The notes below the pieces were generated by a model that ran no database searches, was not told the origin of the DNA, and worked only from the letters and a program-made list of their open reading frames with translations. A DNA stretch of 64,000 bases from assembly GCF_030540825.1 (NCBI RefSeq), contig NZ_JAUOEO010000001.1, positions 407,001 to 471,000 of the forward strand, read 5' to 3'. This document shows, in pieces, positions 46,230 to 53,882 of this stretch. The first letter of the stretch is position 1. Each line of letters opens with the position of its first letter. Made by a program: the position numbers and the translations under genes. The stretch is from Flavivirga spongiicola (GTDB lineage: Bacteria > Bacteroidota > Bacteroidia > Flavobacteriales > Flavobacteriaceae).

Positions 46230-46578
46230 TTAATATCATTCAGAAGCCTGCTTGTCGGCAGACAGGGAGGAACGGCTGAAGAATCTAAAAATGTTTTTTA
46301 TTTTATTGGTAAGAATATAAACGTAATAATTATGTGCTCTTTAGTTTTTATTTAACGAAGTGGTTTAAACTTTTTTGATTGAAGCGAAAAATAGTAATTT
46401 TATTCCCAAATAAAGGCTTTTTTGAGATGCATAGCATCGCTACGGAGTAATAAAAAGACAAAATGTGGGGATGAAAGGACATTTTGCAGCCAATTATAAA
46501 AAGTTTAAACCACTTCAATTTAAATAGAGAGATTCTTCGACTCCAACAACTGTCGGAATGCTAAGAATGACAAAAATA
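46230..46578. repeat. Family C inverted repeat C4, split by element A4
   Basis: The left arm (46234-46287: CATTCAGAAGC ... CTGAAGAATCT) and right arm (46526-46578: AGATTCTTCGA ... GGAATGCTAAGAATGAC) are diverged inverses of the family C core. Element A4 sits between them. The arms pair less well than in C1-C3, consistent with an older, disrupted copy. Confidence 0.6.
46357..46516 (-). mobile_element. MITE-like element A4, inside C4
   Basis: 160 bp with perfect arms GAAGTGGTTTAAACTTTTT and AAAAAGTTTAAACCACTTC. The flanks are AAC and AAT, one base short of a perfect 3-bp duplication. On the minus strand the core reads TTTTATTACTCCGTAGCGAT, GCTATGCATCTCAAAAAAG and TTTTTCGCTTCAAT, matching A2 and A3. 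The stretch CTTTTTATTAC is the empty target that is occupied by B1 in A1. Confidence 0.82.
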
Positions 46579-46613
46579 CGTAAGCACACTAAATACAGTG
46601 ATTCAAAAAAACT

Positions 46614-47519
46614 TTAATCAAGCAAATCTTCTAAAGCAGAGCGCAAATGATGATATTTAAAAAGAAAACCTTTATTTTCTATTTTTTTAGAACTTACCCG
46701 TTGGCTTTCAAATAATAACGTATGCATCTCACCTAATACCGACTTTAAAAAAAATTTAGGAATATTTGGTAAAAATAATGGTTTGCTCATCACACTAGCT
46801 ATGGTTTTTATGAGCTCATTATTTGTAACTGGGTTTGGAGCTACACCATTGTAAATACCATTTAGGTTATTTTCTACAGCATATAAAAACATATTAGCCA
46901 AATCTTGAACATGAATCCAAGACTGCCATTGCTTACCACTACCGAAAGCAGCCCCCAATCCAAACCTAATAGGTTTAACCATTTCTTGAAGTGCACCGCC
47001 TTTTTCAGCCAAAACCAAACCTATTCTTATTTTGGAAACAGCAATGTTTAATTTAGTAAATGCATCAACTTCTTGCTCCCATACCTGTACGACTTCACTT
47101 AAGAAAGAATGACCTATATTTTTAGAGTCTTCTTCATAATAATTAGTTAAGGAGCCTGAATAAATTCCAATAGCACTTGCAGAAATAACTTGTTTTATAG
47201 TATGGGTCTCTCCTTTTAATGCATTAATTAGTAACTGAGTTGTTACCTTTCTACTTGATAAAATTTCTTTTTTATAAGGTATTGTCCAACGTTTAGATAC
47301 GGTTGCACCTGCCAAATGTATAATGGCATCAATATTTTTAAAACAACCTGTATCTATATCTTGGGTTTTAGGATTCCAATAAAATCCTCGGTAATTTTCT
47401 GTTTTGGATATTTTAGAATTATTGGTCGTCAAATAATTAACTGCAATATCCCTTTCCTGACAAAGTTTTACAATCTCCTGCCCTATTAAACCTGTCGCAC
47501 CTGTTATTAAAACTCGCAT
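46614..47519 (-). CDS. TIGR01777 family NAD(P)-dependent epimerase-like protein (301 aa)
   Basis: Extended short-chain dehydrogenase fold: nucleotide loop GATGLIGQEIVKL (7-19), DAIIHLAGATVSKRW with the family AGA motif, ISASAIGIYSG (active Ser/Tyr region) and the C-terminal domain of unknown function with FLPNIPKFFLKSVLGE. Enterobacterial YfcH belongs here, and members are often near cell-division or DNA-repair genes. The substrate is unknown. Monocistronic on the minus strand. Confidence 0.9.
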   Translation of the reverse strand: MRVLITGATGLIGQEIVKLCQERDIAVNYLTTNNSKISKTENYRGFYWNPKTQDIDTGCFKNIDAIIHLAGATVSKRWTIPYKKEILSSRKVTTQLLINALKGETHTIKQVISASAIGIYSGSLTNYYEEDSKNIGHSFLSEVVQVWEQEVDAFTKLNIAVSKIRIGLVLAEKGGALQEMVKPIRFGLGAAFGSGKQWQSWIHVQDLANMFLYAVENNLNGIYNGVAPNPVTNNELIKTIASVMSKPLFLPNIPKFFLKSVLGEMHTLLFESQRVSSKKIENKGFLFKYHHLRSALEDLLD

Positions 47520-47674
47520 TTTCTTTTTTTATTAAAGTTACGAAAAGGCATATCAGTTTGCTAATGATTTATATTAGGTTTAACAGTCTGAAGATATTTT
47601 GGGTTCCAAGTAACGCAGTAATAATGAGTATTAAACCTTTTTACTAGCTCTTAACATTTAATGAATCATAATAC

Positions 47675-48364
47675 TCAAAGCCTTTTTGTGGCTCTGAGCA
47701 TTTCACGTTTACCAGGGGGGCCCTGTAAACGTTCAACTGTGAAATCTACAGCTTCCATAGCACGACGCACACTTCCTTTTGCTGAATAGGTTACCAAAAC
47801 ACCTCCTGCTTTTAATGCATTGTACATTTTCAAAAATATAGACTCTGTCCATAATTCTGGTTGTACTCTAGCCCCAAAGGCATCAAAATATATAATATTA
47901 TACATATCTTTTTCTTTAATTTCTGAAAAAAAACGATTTTGCTTTTCTATAGAAAAATTTTCGGAAATGATATGTTTTTCCTCCCAAGAAGCTTTATGAA
48001 GTTTTTTAAAAAGAGGCGCTTTATTTTCAACGTTTAATTCTGTTGGATAATTTAACTGATTAATTTCGTCCATTAAAACAGGATAACCTTCGACGCCAAA
48101 ATAATTAATAGTAATATTTAATTTTTCTGCTTCTAATAAGGATATAAAAGCATTCAACCCAGTACCAAAACCAATTTCCAGAATGGATATATCTTTATGA
48201 GACCCTGAAACAAGTTCAGAATGACTAAAGTGATGTAAGCCATGTTTTATAAACACATGATAGGCTTCTTGTATGGCACCGTGCTTAGAGTGGTATTGCT
48301 CATCCCAATCGGGTAAATGAATAGTTGATGAACCATCGGCTGTTATGACTACTTCTCGTTTCAT
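47675..48364 (-). CDS. mnmD: tRNA 5-methylaminomethyl-2-thiouridine methyltransferase, MnmD-like
   Basis: SAM-dependent methylation of the wobble uridine (last step of mnm5s2U34) in the cytoplasm. At 229 residues it has the stand-alone methyltransferase domain; the MnmC oxidase half is absent. Motifs are SILEIGFGTGLNAFISL (SAM loop), YFDAFGARVQPELWTE and GVLVTYSAKGSVRRAM with LQGPPGKREMLRA. It sits near ilvE and the DUF4920 gene, a neighbourhood I recall from other flavobacteria. Confidence 0.92.
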   Translation of the reverse strand: MKREVVITADGSSTIHLPDWDEQYHSKHGAIQEAYHVFIKHGLHHFSHSELVSGSHKDISILEIGFGTGLNAFISLLEAEKLNITINYFGVEGYPVLMDEINQLNYPTELNVENKAPLFKKLHKASWEEKHIISENFSIEKQNRFFSEIKEKDMYNIIYFDAFGARVQPELWTESIFLKMYNALKAGGVLVTYSAKGSVRRAMEAVDFTVERLQGPPGKREMLRATKRL

Positions 48365-48476
48365 GTGTTCATATCTATTGTTTTTTATTTGTCACACCTG
48401 TCCAGCTATAAACGAAATGTAACATCTACAATGCTTGTGGTTAAAATAAAAAATAAGAAAGTTAGGATGTTTCAAA

Positions 48477-48980
48477 TTATTGTTTTAGTAAAACACCATC
48501 AGCTTCAAACGAGTAGGTTCTTTTAGGCTCGGTAATAGCTGCAATGTCTTTAGCAGATTTCCCCGCATCTTCTGCATAATGCCTCAATTCATCAATAGTG
48601 ACTTCTTTTATATAAGCTTTTCCATTTATAACAACCTCTTTGCCAGCGATATCTTTAGGTACAAAAAAACCATAATCTTTAAACTTTACCATCACTTCAT
48701 TGCCATCTTCTAAGTTTAAAGTCATCCAACACCCTTTTGCCTGACAGACACTATTAACTTTAGCTATCATTTTAGAATTAATGGAATCTCCAGTATTCAT
48801 AGTTTTATAGTGTGATGCCATAGAAGTAGCAGCAATAGCATCATCTACAATAATCTTTTTTCCAAAAGAGGCATATTCAATAGCTTCTATTTCGGGTACA
48901 ATTTCGGGTTGTTCTTCACTTTTCTTTTTGCAAGAATTTAACATTAAAACACAGATAATTGCTAAGGTAATTGACTTCAT
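48477..48980 (-). CDS. DUF4920 domain lipoprotein (167 aa)
   Basis: The leader MKSITLAIICVLMLNSC carries a lipobox (LNSC), so this is a lipoprotein. The DUF4920 domain follows: SVCQAKGCWMTLNLEDGNEV with VMVKFKDYGFFVPKD. The paired Cys and CWM motif suggest redox or metal binding, but the function is unknown. Divergent from ilvE. Confidence 0.88.
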   Translation of the reverse strand: MKSITLAIICVLMLNSCKKKSEEQPEIVPEIEAIEYASFGKKIIVDDAIAATSMASHYKTMNTGDSINSKMIAKVNSVCQAKGCWMTLNLEDGNEVMVKFKDYGFFVPKDIAGKEVVINGKAYIKEVTIDELRHYAEDAGKSAKDIAAITEPKRTYSFEADGVLLKQ

Positions 48981-49045
48981 GTTATGAATATTTCAATTTT
49001 AAACGATTTATGTAAATATACCGTTTTTTTAAAAACGTTTTTACT

Positions 49046-49053
49046 TAAATTTG
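49046..49053 (+). promoter_or_regulatory. -7 box of ilvE
   Basis: TAAATTTG fits TAnnTTTG and lies 21 bp before the ATG. A -33 TTTG is not evident; the region around 49,030 is a T/A run (CGTTTTTTTAAAAACG). Confidence 0.5.
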
Positions 49054-49074
49054 TACTATTAAATAACTAGACTT

Positions 49075-50142
49075 ATGAATTCTATAATCAACAATATTGA
49101 GATTATAAAAGCCAAAACTACTAAAATAAATGATGTAGATTTTGACAATTTAAAATTCGGGCATGTATTTTCTGATCACATGCTGGAATGTACTTTTAAA
49201 GATGGTGAATGGCAAGCTCCTAAGGTCGTTCCTTATCAAGCTATTAGTTTAGATCCATCTTCTAAGATTTTTCATTATGGTCAATCTGTCTTTGAAGGTA
49301 TGAAAGCCTACAAAGATGCGAATGAAGATACCTGGTTATTTCGCCCAATCGATAATTTTAAACGTTTAAATATTTCATCAAAACGTTTAGCGATTCCAGA
49401 GCTACCAGAAAGTTATTTTATGGATGGCCTTAAAACCTTATTACAGGTTGATAATGATTGGATTCCTAAAAAAGAAGGAAGCTCTTTATACATAAGACCT
49501 TTTGTTTTTGCTTCTGGAAATGGTTTTCATGCATCTCCTGCTGATGAATATAAATTTATCATAGCCTGTGCGCCTTCTGGTTCTTATTTTTCTGGAAAAG
49601 TAAAGGTCTTAATTGAAGAAAAATACTCACGTTCTGCTAATGGTGGTGTTGGTTTTGCAAAAGCAGGTGGAAACTACGCTGGGCAATTTTACCCAACACA
49701 ATTGGCTATTGAAAAAGGGTATCAACAAGTTATTTGGACAGATGATAATACCCATGAGTATATTGAAGAAGCTGGTGCCATGAATATCTTTGTTCGTATA
49801 AATGATACACTTATTACCGGACCAACTAGCGATAGAATTCTAGATGGTATCACCCGTAAAAGCATTATTGAATTAGCTGAAGCTGAAGGTATTCCTGTAG
49901 AAGTTAGAAAACTATCTGTTCATGAAGTCGTTGCTGCTGCACAAGACGGTTCTTTAAAGGAAATGTTTGGAGCAGGTACTGCTGCTGTTATTTCGCCAAT
50001 TGCAGGTTTTGGTTATAAAGACTCTGATTTTGATCTACCAGAATTGGAAAACACTTATGCAAGTTCATTAAAGAAACGCATTACCGATATACAGACCAAT
50101 AAAGCCGAAGATCCTTTTGGTTGGAGATATAAAGTTGAATAA
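49075..50142 (+). CDS. ilvE: Branched-chain amino acid aminotransferase
   Basis: PLP fold IV enzyme that interconverts Leu, Ile, Val and their 2-oxo acids. The 355-residue length fits the class II bacterial/eukaryotic type. The PLP lysine is K196 in GFAKAGGNYA. Other motifs are FHYGQSVFEGMKAYKD, the YIEEAGAMNIFV block and GTAAVISPIAGF. A -7 box is 21 bp upstream. The gene is monocistronic and ends before repeat C3. Confidence 0.96.
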   Translation: MNSIINNIEIIKAKTTKINDVDFDNLKFGHVFSDHMLECTFKDGEWQAPKVVPYQAISLDPSSKIFHYGQSVFEGMKAYKDANEDTWLFRPIDNFKRLNISSKRLAIPELPESYFMDGLKTLLQVDNDWIPKKEGSSLYIRPFVFASGNGFHASPADEYKFIIACAPSGSYFSGKVKVLIEEKYSRSANGGVGFAKAGGNYAGQFYPTQLAIEKGYQQVIWTDDNTHEYIEEAGAMNIFVRINDTLITGPTSDRILDGITRKSIIELAEAEGIPVEVRKLSVHEVVAAAQDGSLKEMFGAGTAAVISPIAGFGYKDSDFDLPELENTYASSLKKRITDIQTNKAEDPFGWRYKVE

Positions 50143-50154
50143 ATTTATATTTAT

Positions 50155-50289
50155 AAAAAAGGTCTAAAAAGTATTATATTTTGTCATTCAGAGCGCAGCG
50201 AAGAATCTTATGTTTTTTTAAATAAGCACATTATCCTTTTAAAAGATTCTTCGCTGCGCTCTGAATGACATTTTTTAGACTATTTTTAT
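50155..50289. repeat. Family C inverted repeat C3 between convergent genes
   Basis: Inner arms at 50182-50209 and 50243-50270 are perfect 28-bp inverses (TGTCATTCAGAGCGCAGCG, then AAGAATCTT). Outer arms GGTCTAAAAAGT and ATTTTTTAGAC extend the stem. It lies between ilvE (plus) and the MazG-like gene (minus), and its right edge overlaps the latter's stop. Probable bidirectional terminator. Confidence 0.85.
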
Positions 50290-50672
50290 TTATCTAATAT
50301 AGATTCAATATTAGGTTTAAAGTAATTAGGCCCTTTAAGGACTTTACCATCCTCTCTATAAATAGGTTGGCCATTTTCTCCCAATTTACTCATATTACTG
50401 CGTTGGATTTCATCAAATACCTCTTCAATTTTATACTGCATACCATGCTCTATAATCGTACCACATAAAATATAAAGCATATCTCCTAGGGCATCGGCTA
50501 CTTCAACTAAATCATTATTATTTGCAGCTTCTAAATACTCTTCGTTTTCTTCTTTCATTAAATTGAAACGCAACGTATTCTTATCGCTTCCTAAATCTGC
50601 TTTGGGTGATTCCCTATGCCCTATTTTAAATGCCGTATGGAATACTTTTACTGCTTCTATTTTGTTTTTCAT
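50286..50672 (-). CDS. MazG-like nucleotide pyrophosphohydrolase family protein (128 aa)
   Basis: All-alpha NTP pyrophosphatase fold: the Mg-binding motif EENEEYLEA followed by EVADALGDMLYI (ExxE...ExxD). It probably hydrolyses a non-canonical nucleoside triphosphate. I place the start at MKNKIEAVKVFHTAF (50672). An in-frame ATG six codons upstream (50690) overlaps a perfect hairpin and would add MKIKIS; it cannot be excluded. Monocistronic, divergent from the 61-residue membrane protein gene. Confidence 0.82.
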   Translation of the reverse strand: MKNKIEAVKVFHTAFKIGHRESPKADLGSDKNTLRFNLMKEENEEYLEAANNNDLVEVADALGDMLYILCGTIIEHGMQYKIEEVFDEIQRSNMSKLGENGQPIYREDGKVLKGPNYFKPNIESILDK

Positions 50673-50688
50673 TGAAATTTTAATTTTC

Positions 50689-50708
50689 ATTTCCGTGAAA
50701 ACGGAAAT
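50689..50708. promoter_or_regulatory. 20-bp hairpin between divergent genes
   Basis: ATTTCCGT-GAAA-ACGGAAAT is a perfect inverted repeat that touches the upstream ATG candidate of the MazG-like gene. It may be an operator or a leader hairpin. Confidence 0.35.
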
Positions 50709-50727
50709 CTCATCCTTATTAATTCAT

Positions 50728-50735
50728 TAAATTTG
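50728..50735 (+). promoter_or_regulatory. -7 box of the 61-residue membrane protein gene
   Basis: TAAATTTG matches TAnnTTTG and sits 15 bp before the ATG at 50751. The in-frame TTG at 50733 lies inside this box and is therefore not used as a start. Confidence 0.5.
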
Positions 50736-50750
50736 CATAAAAATAACCAT

Positions 50751-50936
50751 ATGTTTAGTAAAGGTCAAATCATTTTCGGAGTTTTATTTTTTATTGTCTT
50801 CGCTATTATAGTAGGATATACCTACCGAAAAGATTTAAAACTTCATAAACGCTTTTACTCTGGCAGTATATGGGTACTGATTGCTTTTATTGCTTTTATT
50901 TTATTTATCGTGGCTATAAAATTCTTTTTCAAATAA
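50751..50936 (+). CDS. Small two-helix membrane protein (61 aa)
   Basis: MFSKGQIIFGVLFFIVFAII is the first hydrophobic helix; a basic loop (YRKDLKLHKRFY) and a second helix (WVLIAFIAFILFIVAIKFFF) follow. Both termini would be on the same side of the inner membrane. No family with known function recognised, though such proteins are common in flavobacteria. Confidence 0.7.
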   Translation: MFSKGQIIFGVLFFIVFAIIVGYTYRKDLKLHKRFYSGSIWVLIAFIAFILFIVAIKFFFK

Positions 50937-51077
50937 ACACTTCATCCGATTTTTAAGCTTTTTATCGATTGTTTAGTTTTTTTTAACGTAATCTACTTCA
51001 TGATGTTTGTTCAATTTAACTAATATTTCTAGTTATGTACAATCAAATCTATTATTAATCAATTTATAATAAAACTT

Positions 51078-52136
51078 ATGAAAATTTTTAAAACATTATT
51101 TACATTAATTGCCTTTTCAATATTAATATATTCGTGTTCTTCGGATGACAACAATAACATTGGAGATGAGCAAAATCAATTAGAAGAGCTTCCTGTGCCA
51201 ATTGCTAATTTAAACTCTGATATTTCTATTGAAGGTGCAACAAAAAATGCTGGAACACCTCCAGCACCTAATAGCAATATAAACCTAGCAATAAGTTCTG
51301 ATAAAGCAGAAGCTTTTCAAAGTTCTGGTTTTAATCTAAAATTTTCTACATCAGAAGCTAATATTGCTGGTGCTTATTTATTATTTAAAGATTCTGATAA
51401 TAATAATGCCTCTGATTATTTTGACATTCCGGTTTCTAGCTTCAAAACAGCTGACAAATCTGTAAATACTAAAGATAAAAAGGGTCCATTAAGATCTAAC
51501 AGAACCCTAACTGAAGGTGAGTACGAAATTGATATAGATTTTGGAAGTTCTTTCCCTCCTGGAAAATTCTGTGCTGACTTATGTATTTATGACCAGGAAA
51601 ACAACATTAGTCAAATTGTTACCGTTTGTGTAGAAGTAGAAGCATGGGGTGGTAATACAGCTATTGTTGGTGAATGGATTTTAGAAGAATCATCTGATGA
51701 TGATGAAAAATTTCCTCTTACTTGCGAAAATCAGCAGTCCATTGAAATTGATTATAATCAGGTTATTAAAGAAGAGATTATACTTAATATTGAAAGCAAT
51801 GGTGATTTTTATGTAAAGGATTACGAAGAATATAAAGGATTAGACTATGAAGCCTCAAGAAATAGTTGTAGTGCAATTTATCATGATGAAATCAAAAAGT
51901 ATGATGATAAAGAAACAGGGAAATGGGCTTACAACGAAACTAATAAAACTTTAACATTAGTATCATTTAAATATGAAGATTTTATTAACCCTCAAGAAAG
52001 TGAAGATTATCCTAATGGAGAATTATTATTTGAAGGTGATAAAGTAGAAATCATCAATGGAAAATTAATAATTACTGAGACTTATACAGAAGGTAGTCAA
52101 ACTTATACTGATACGTATACTTTTATAAGAAAGTAA
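51078..52136 (+). CDS. Lipoprotein with C-terminal lipocalin-like domain (352 aa)
   Basis: The leader MKIFKTLFTLIAFSILIYSC has a lipobox, followed by SSDDNNN, a start typical of surface-exposed Bacteroidetes lipoproteins. Residues 35-190 form a beta-rich region of unknown family. Residues about 195-352 (VGEWILEESSDDDE, KWAYNETNKTLTLVS, TYTFIRK) resemble lipocalin-like domains of Bacteroidetes lipoproteins. The ligand is unknown. A strong terminator follows. Confidence 0.75.
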   Translation: MKIFKTLFTLIAFSILIYSCSSDDNNNIGDEQNQLEELPVPIANLNSDISIEGATKNAGTPPAPNSNINLAISSDKAEAFQSSGFNLKFSTSEANIAGAYLLFKDSDNNNASDYFDIPVSSFKTADKSVNTKDKKGPLRSNRTLTEGEYEIDIDFGSSFPPGKFCADLCIYDQENNISQIVTVCVEVEAWGGNTAIVGEWILEESSDDDEKFPLTCENQQSIEIDYNQVIKEEIILNIESNGDFYVKDYEEYKGLDYEASRNSCSAIYHDEIKKYDDKETGKWAYNETNKTLTLVSFKYEDFINPQESEDYPNGELLFEGDKVEIINGKLIITETYTEGSQTYTDTYTFIRK

Positions 52137-52199
52137 ATTAGTTAGCAAAAACGCAACTAATGAGTCTTCCTCAATAGGTTGATCGTTTTTAATAAAATC

Positions 52200-52230
52200 A
52201 AACCAGAGCGTATAAATGCTCTGGTTTTTT
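52200..52230 (+). terminator. Rho-independent terminator after the lipoprotein gene
   Basis: AAACCAGAGC and GCTCTGGTTT form a perfect 10-bp stem with an 8-nt loop, followed by six T. It separates the lipoprotein gene from the operator-controlled operon at 52.5 kb. Confidence 0.9.
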
Positions 52231-52437
52231 GTTTTATATAGGTTGGTCTTCTTTATAGTTATAAGATTCAAATAAAATTATTTGATAGATATTATTTTAC
52301 TGCCAGCTCCGGTTCATTTACTCTATATCATTTATAGATTAAAATACTTTTTAAATAATTCCTTATTTCCAAAACCTCATCTTATTGTATGAAATTTCAT
52401 ATTAGTAAACATATTTTATTATTTTAACGCATTGATA

Positions 52438-52453
52438 TACCCACTATTGGGTA
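52438..52453 (+). promoter_or_regulatory. NarL-type 7-2-7 operator, copy 1
   Basis: TACCCAC-TA-TTGGGTA is two inverted heptamers of the NarL type (TACYYMT-like) with a 2-bp spacer. It starts 39 bp before the near-consensus -7 box CATATTTG (52477-52484), so its centre falls near -43 of the expected start, an activator position. The same operator with the same spacing occurs at 56895. It controls the operon starting at 52513. Confidence 0.7.
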
Positions 52454-52476
52454 TGTTTTTATATAAAACCATACTA

Positions 52477-52484
52477 CATATTTG
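52477..52484 (+). promoter_or_regulatory. -7 box of the trypsin-like protease operon
   Basis: CATATTTG differs from TAnnTTTG at the first base. The ATG of the first gene is 28 bp further. A weak box fits dependence on the activator site upstream. Confidence 0.45.
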
Positions 52485-52512
52485 CAATATTAATCAACTT
52501 AATCCAACCCTC

Positions 52513-52854
52513 ATGAAAAAATTAATCTCACCCGTCACCATGTTTCTATTTGGCATTATTGCTTTCGCTGCGATTATGATGATTACCCATAAAATGGATC
52601 TTAACTTCGAAAAAGACCCCCACTTTTGGTTTTATCGGGTATTAACAGCTCTTGCTGCAGCTTCCATTAGTATTTCTATACCTGGAATGATTTCCTTAAA
52701 TAGTAGACCCGATGGAAATCCTATCACACGTTTGAACGCACAAGGTGCCAGTGAACCTAATCCAATGTCCCTCTTAGAAAAGGAACCTACCATTAGTGCT
52801 TCTGGTGCTATTGCCGTGTTTGTATTAGTTTATTTGTTTAACCCTTTGGTTTAA
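52513..52854 (+). CDS. Small membrane protein, first gene of the protease operon (113 aa)
   Basis: I start at ATG 52513 (MKKLISPVTMFLFGIIAFAA), not the upstream TTG at 52432, whose frame runs through the operator and promoter. Hydrophobic segments lie at about 7-24 (signal anchor), 44-62 and 94-110. Between the last two is a polar stretch with SRPDGNPITRLNAQGA. No known family. It ends 4 bp before the trypsin-like gene, which suggests it works with that protein at the membrane. Confidence 0.7.
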   Translation: MKKLISPVTMFLFGIIAFAAIMMITHKMDLNFEKDPHFWFYRVLTALAAASISISIPGMISLNSRPDGNPITRLNAQGASEPNPMSLLEKEPTISASGAIAVFVLVYLFNPLV

Positions 52855-52858
52855 AATT

Positions 52859-53866
52859 ATGAAATATTCAGATGCAATAGATTTTTTCCCAAGTTTTGAA
52901 AAATTTGTTTTTGATAATATCGATAATGCTACATATGTAGCCATCGTAAAAAAAGATGTATCAAATCCAGATAATGATGATTATTATTTTGAAGTTAGAC
53001 ATGGAAGCAAAACAATTAACATAGGTGCTCCCAGTCTTTTTCGAAATAAAAAATTCAATGAGATTGTCAACCAATTTCCAATTAAAAAAGAAGATTTTGA
53101 TATTGATTATGATGATAATATTACTTTGCAGAACAGAACGTGTAAAAATAATTACAACCCTTTTCTTTCAAAATTAGAACAACCAAACGGAGGTTGTAGT
53201 ATAGCTAATAATAAATTTATGTACTTAAGTGGTACTTTAGGCGCTTCATTTAAATTAAAAAACCAAAATTCAATATTTTTCATATCCAATTTTCATGTTC
53301 TTGCCGATTTTAATTCTGATAGATTCGAAACTATAATGCATCCAAGCAATCATGATGTAAATACCCTCAAACCATATATAGAATATAATCCTATTGGTAC
53401 ACTATACTGGTACTGTATTGATGATTATATAGATGCTGCAATTGCTGTAGCTAATTGTAATTCAAAAATAAATTCTGGAATTAGAGCAAGTAACAATCTT
53501 AGCATAAAAAGCATCATTAAACCCAAAATAGGCATGAACGTAATTAAATGTGGAAGAACTTCTGGACTATCTAAAGGTGTTATACGTTCTACTATATGTT
53601 CTGTAATGATTAAGGATAAACGTATAACCAATAATTCCAGTGGTTATAGGATCTTCAAAAATCAAATATTAACAAATTGTATGTCGTTGCCTGGTGATTC
53701 CGGCTCTCTATTAATGACCGATGATGGGCATCCATTAGGTCTTACATTTGCTGGAAATCAAAAAACAGCGTCTTTCCATAATAATCTACAATACATTTTT
53801 GATAAGCCTAAAATTTTCTGCAATGCCAGATCAATGCCCCCAATCAAACTTGACAAATTTTTATAA
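52859..53866 (+). CDS. Cytoplasmic trypsin-like serine protease (335 aa)
   Basis: The chymotrypsin-fold catalytic triad is visible: H146 in FFISNFHVLAD, D192 in DDYIDAAIAVA and S281 in SLPGDSGSLLM. About 110 residues precede the protease domain (begins near GGCSIANNKFMYLSGTLGAS) and form a separate alpha/beta part. There is no signal peptide or membrane segment, so it should act in the cytoplasm, which is uncommon for this fold outside regulatory or conflict systems. It lies in a three-gene operon under a NarL-type operator, just upstream of a two-component system. Its target is unknown. Confidence 0.75.
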   Translation: MKYSDAIDFFPSFEKFVFDNIDNATYVAIVKKDVSNPDNDDYYFEVRHGSKTINIGAPSLFRNKKFNEIVNQFPIKKEDFDIDYDDNITLQNRTCKNNYNPFLSKLEQPNGGCSIANNKFMYLSGTLGASFKLKNQNSIFFISNFHVLADFNSDRFETIMHPSNHDVNTLKPYIEYNPIGTLYWYCIDDYIDAAIAVANCNSKINSGIRASNNLSIKSIIKPKIGMNVIKCGRTSGLSKGVIRSTICSVMIKDKRITNNSSGYRIFKNQILTNCMSLPGDSGSLLMTDDGHPLGLTFAGNQKTASFHNNLQYIFDKPKIFCNARSMPPIKLDKFL

Positions 53867-53882
53867 CTTTAAAACAAATATT

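Noticed and set aside
52432..52512. N-terminal extension of the 113-residue membrane protein from TTG
   Set aside because: The extension would translate the operator and the -7 box. The ATG at 52513 gives a clean membrane-anchor start.
53748..53882. N-terminal extension of the 138-residue protein
   Set aside because: It would overlap the protease gene in another frame through 119 bp. The ATG at 53883 follows the protease stop at normal distance.
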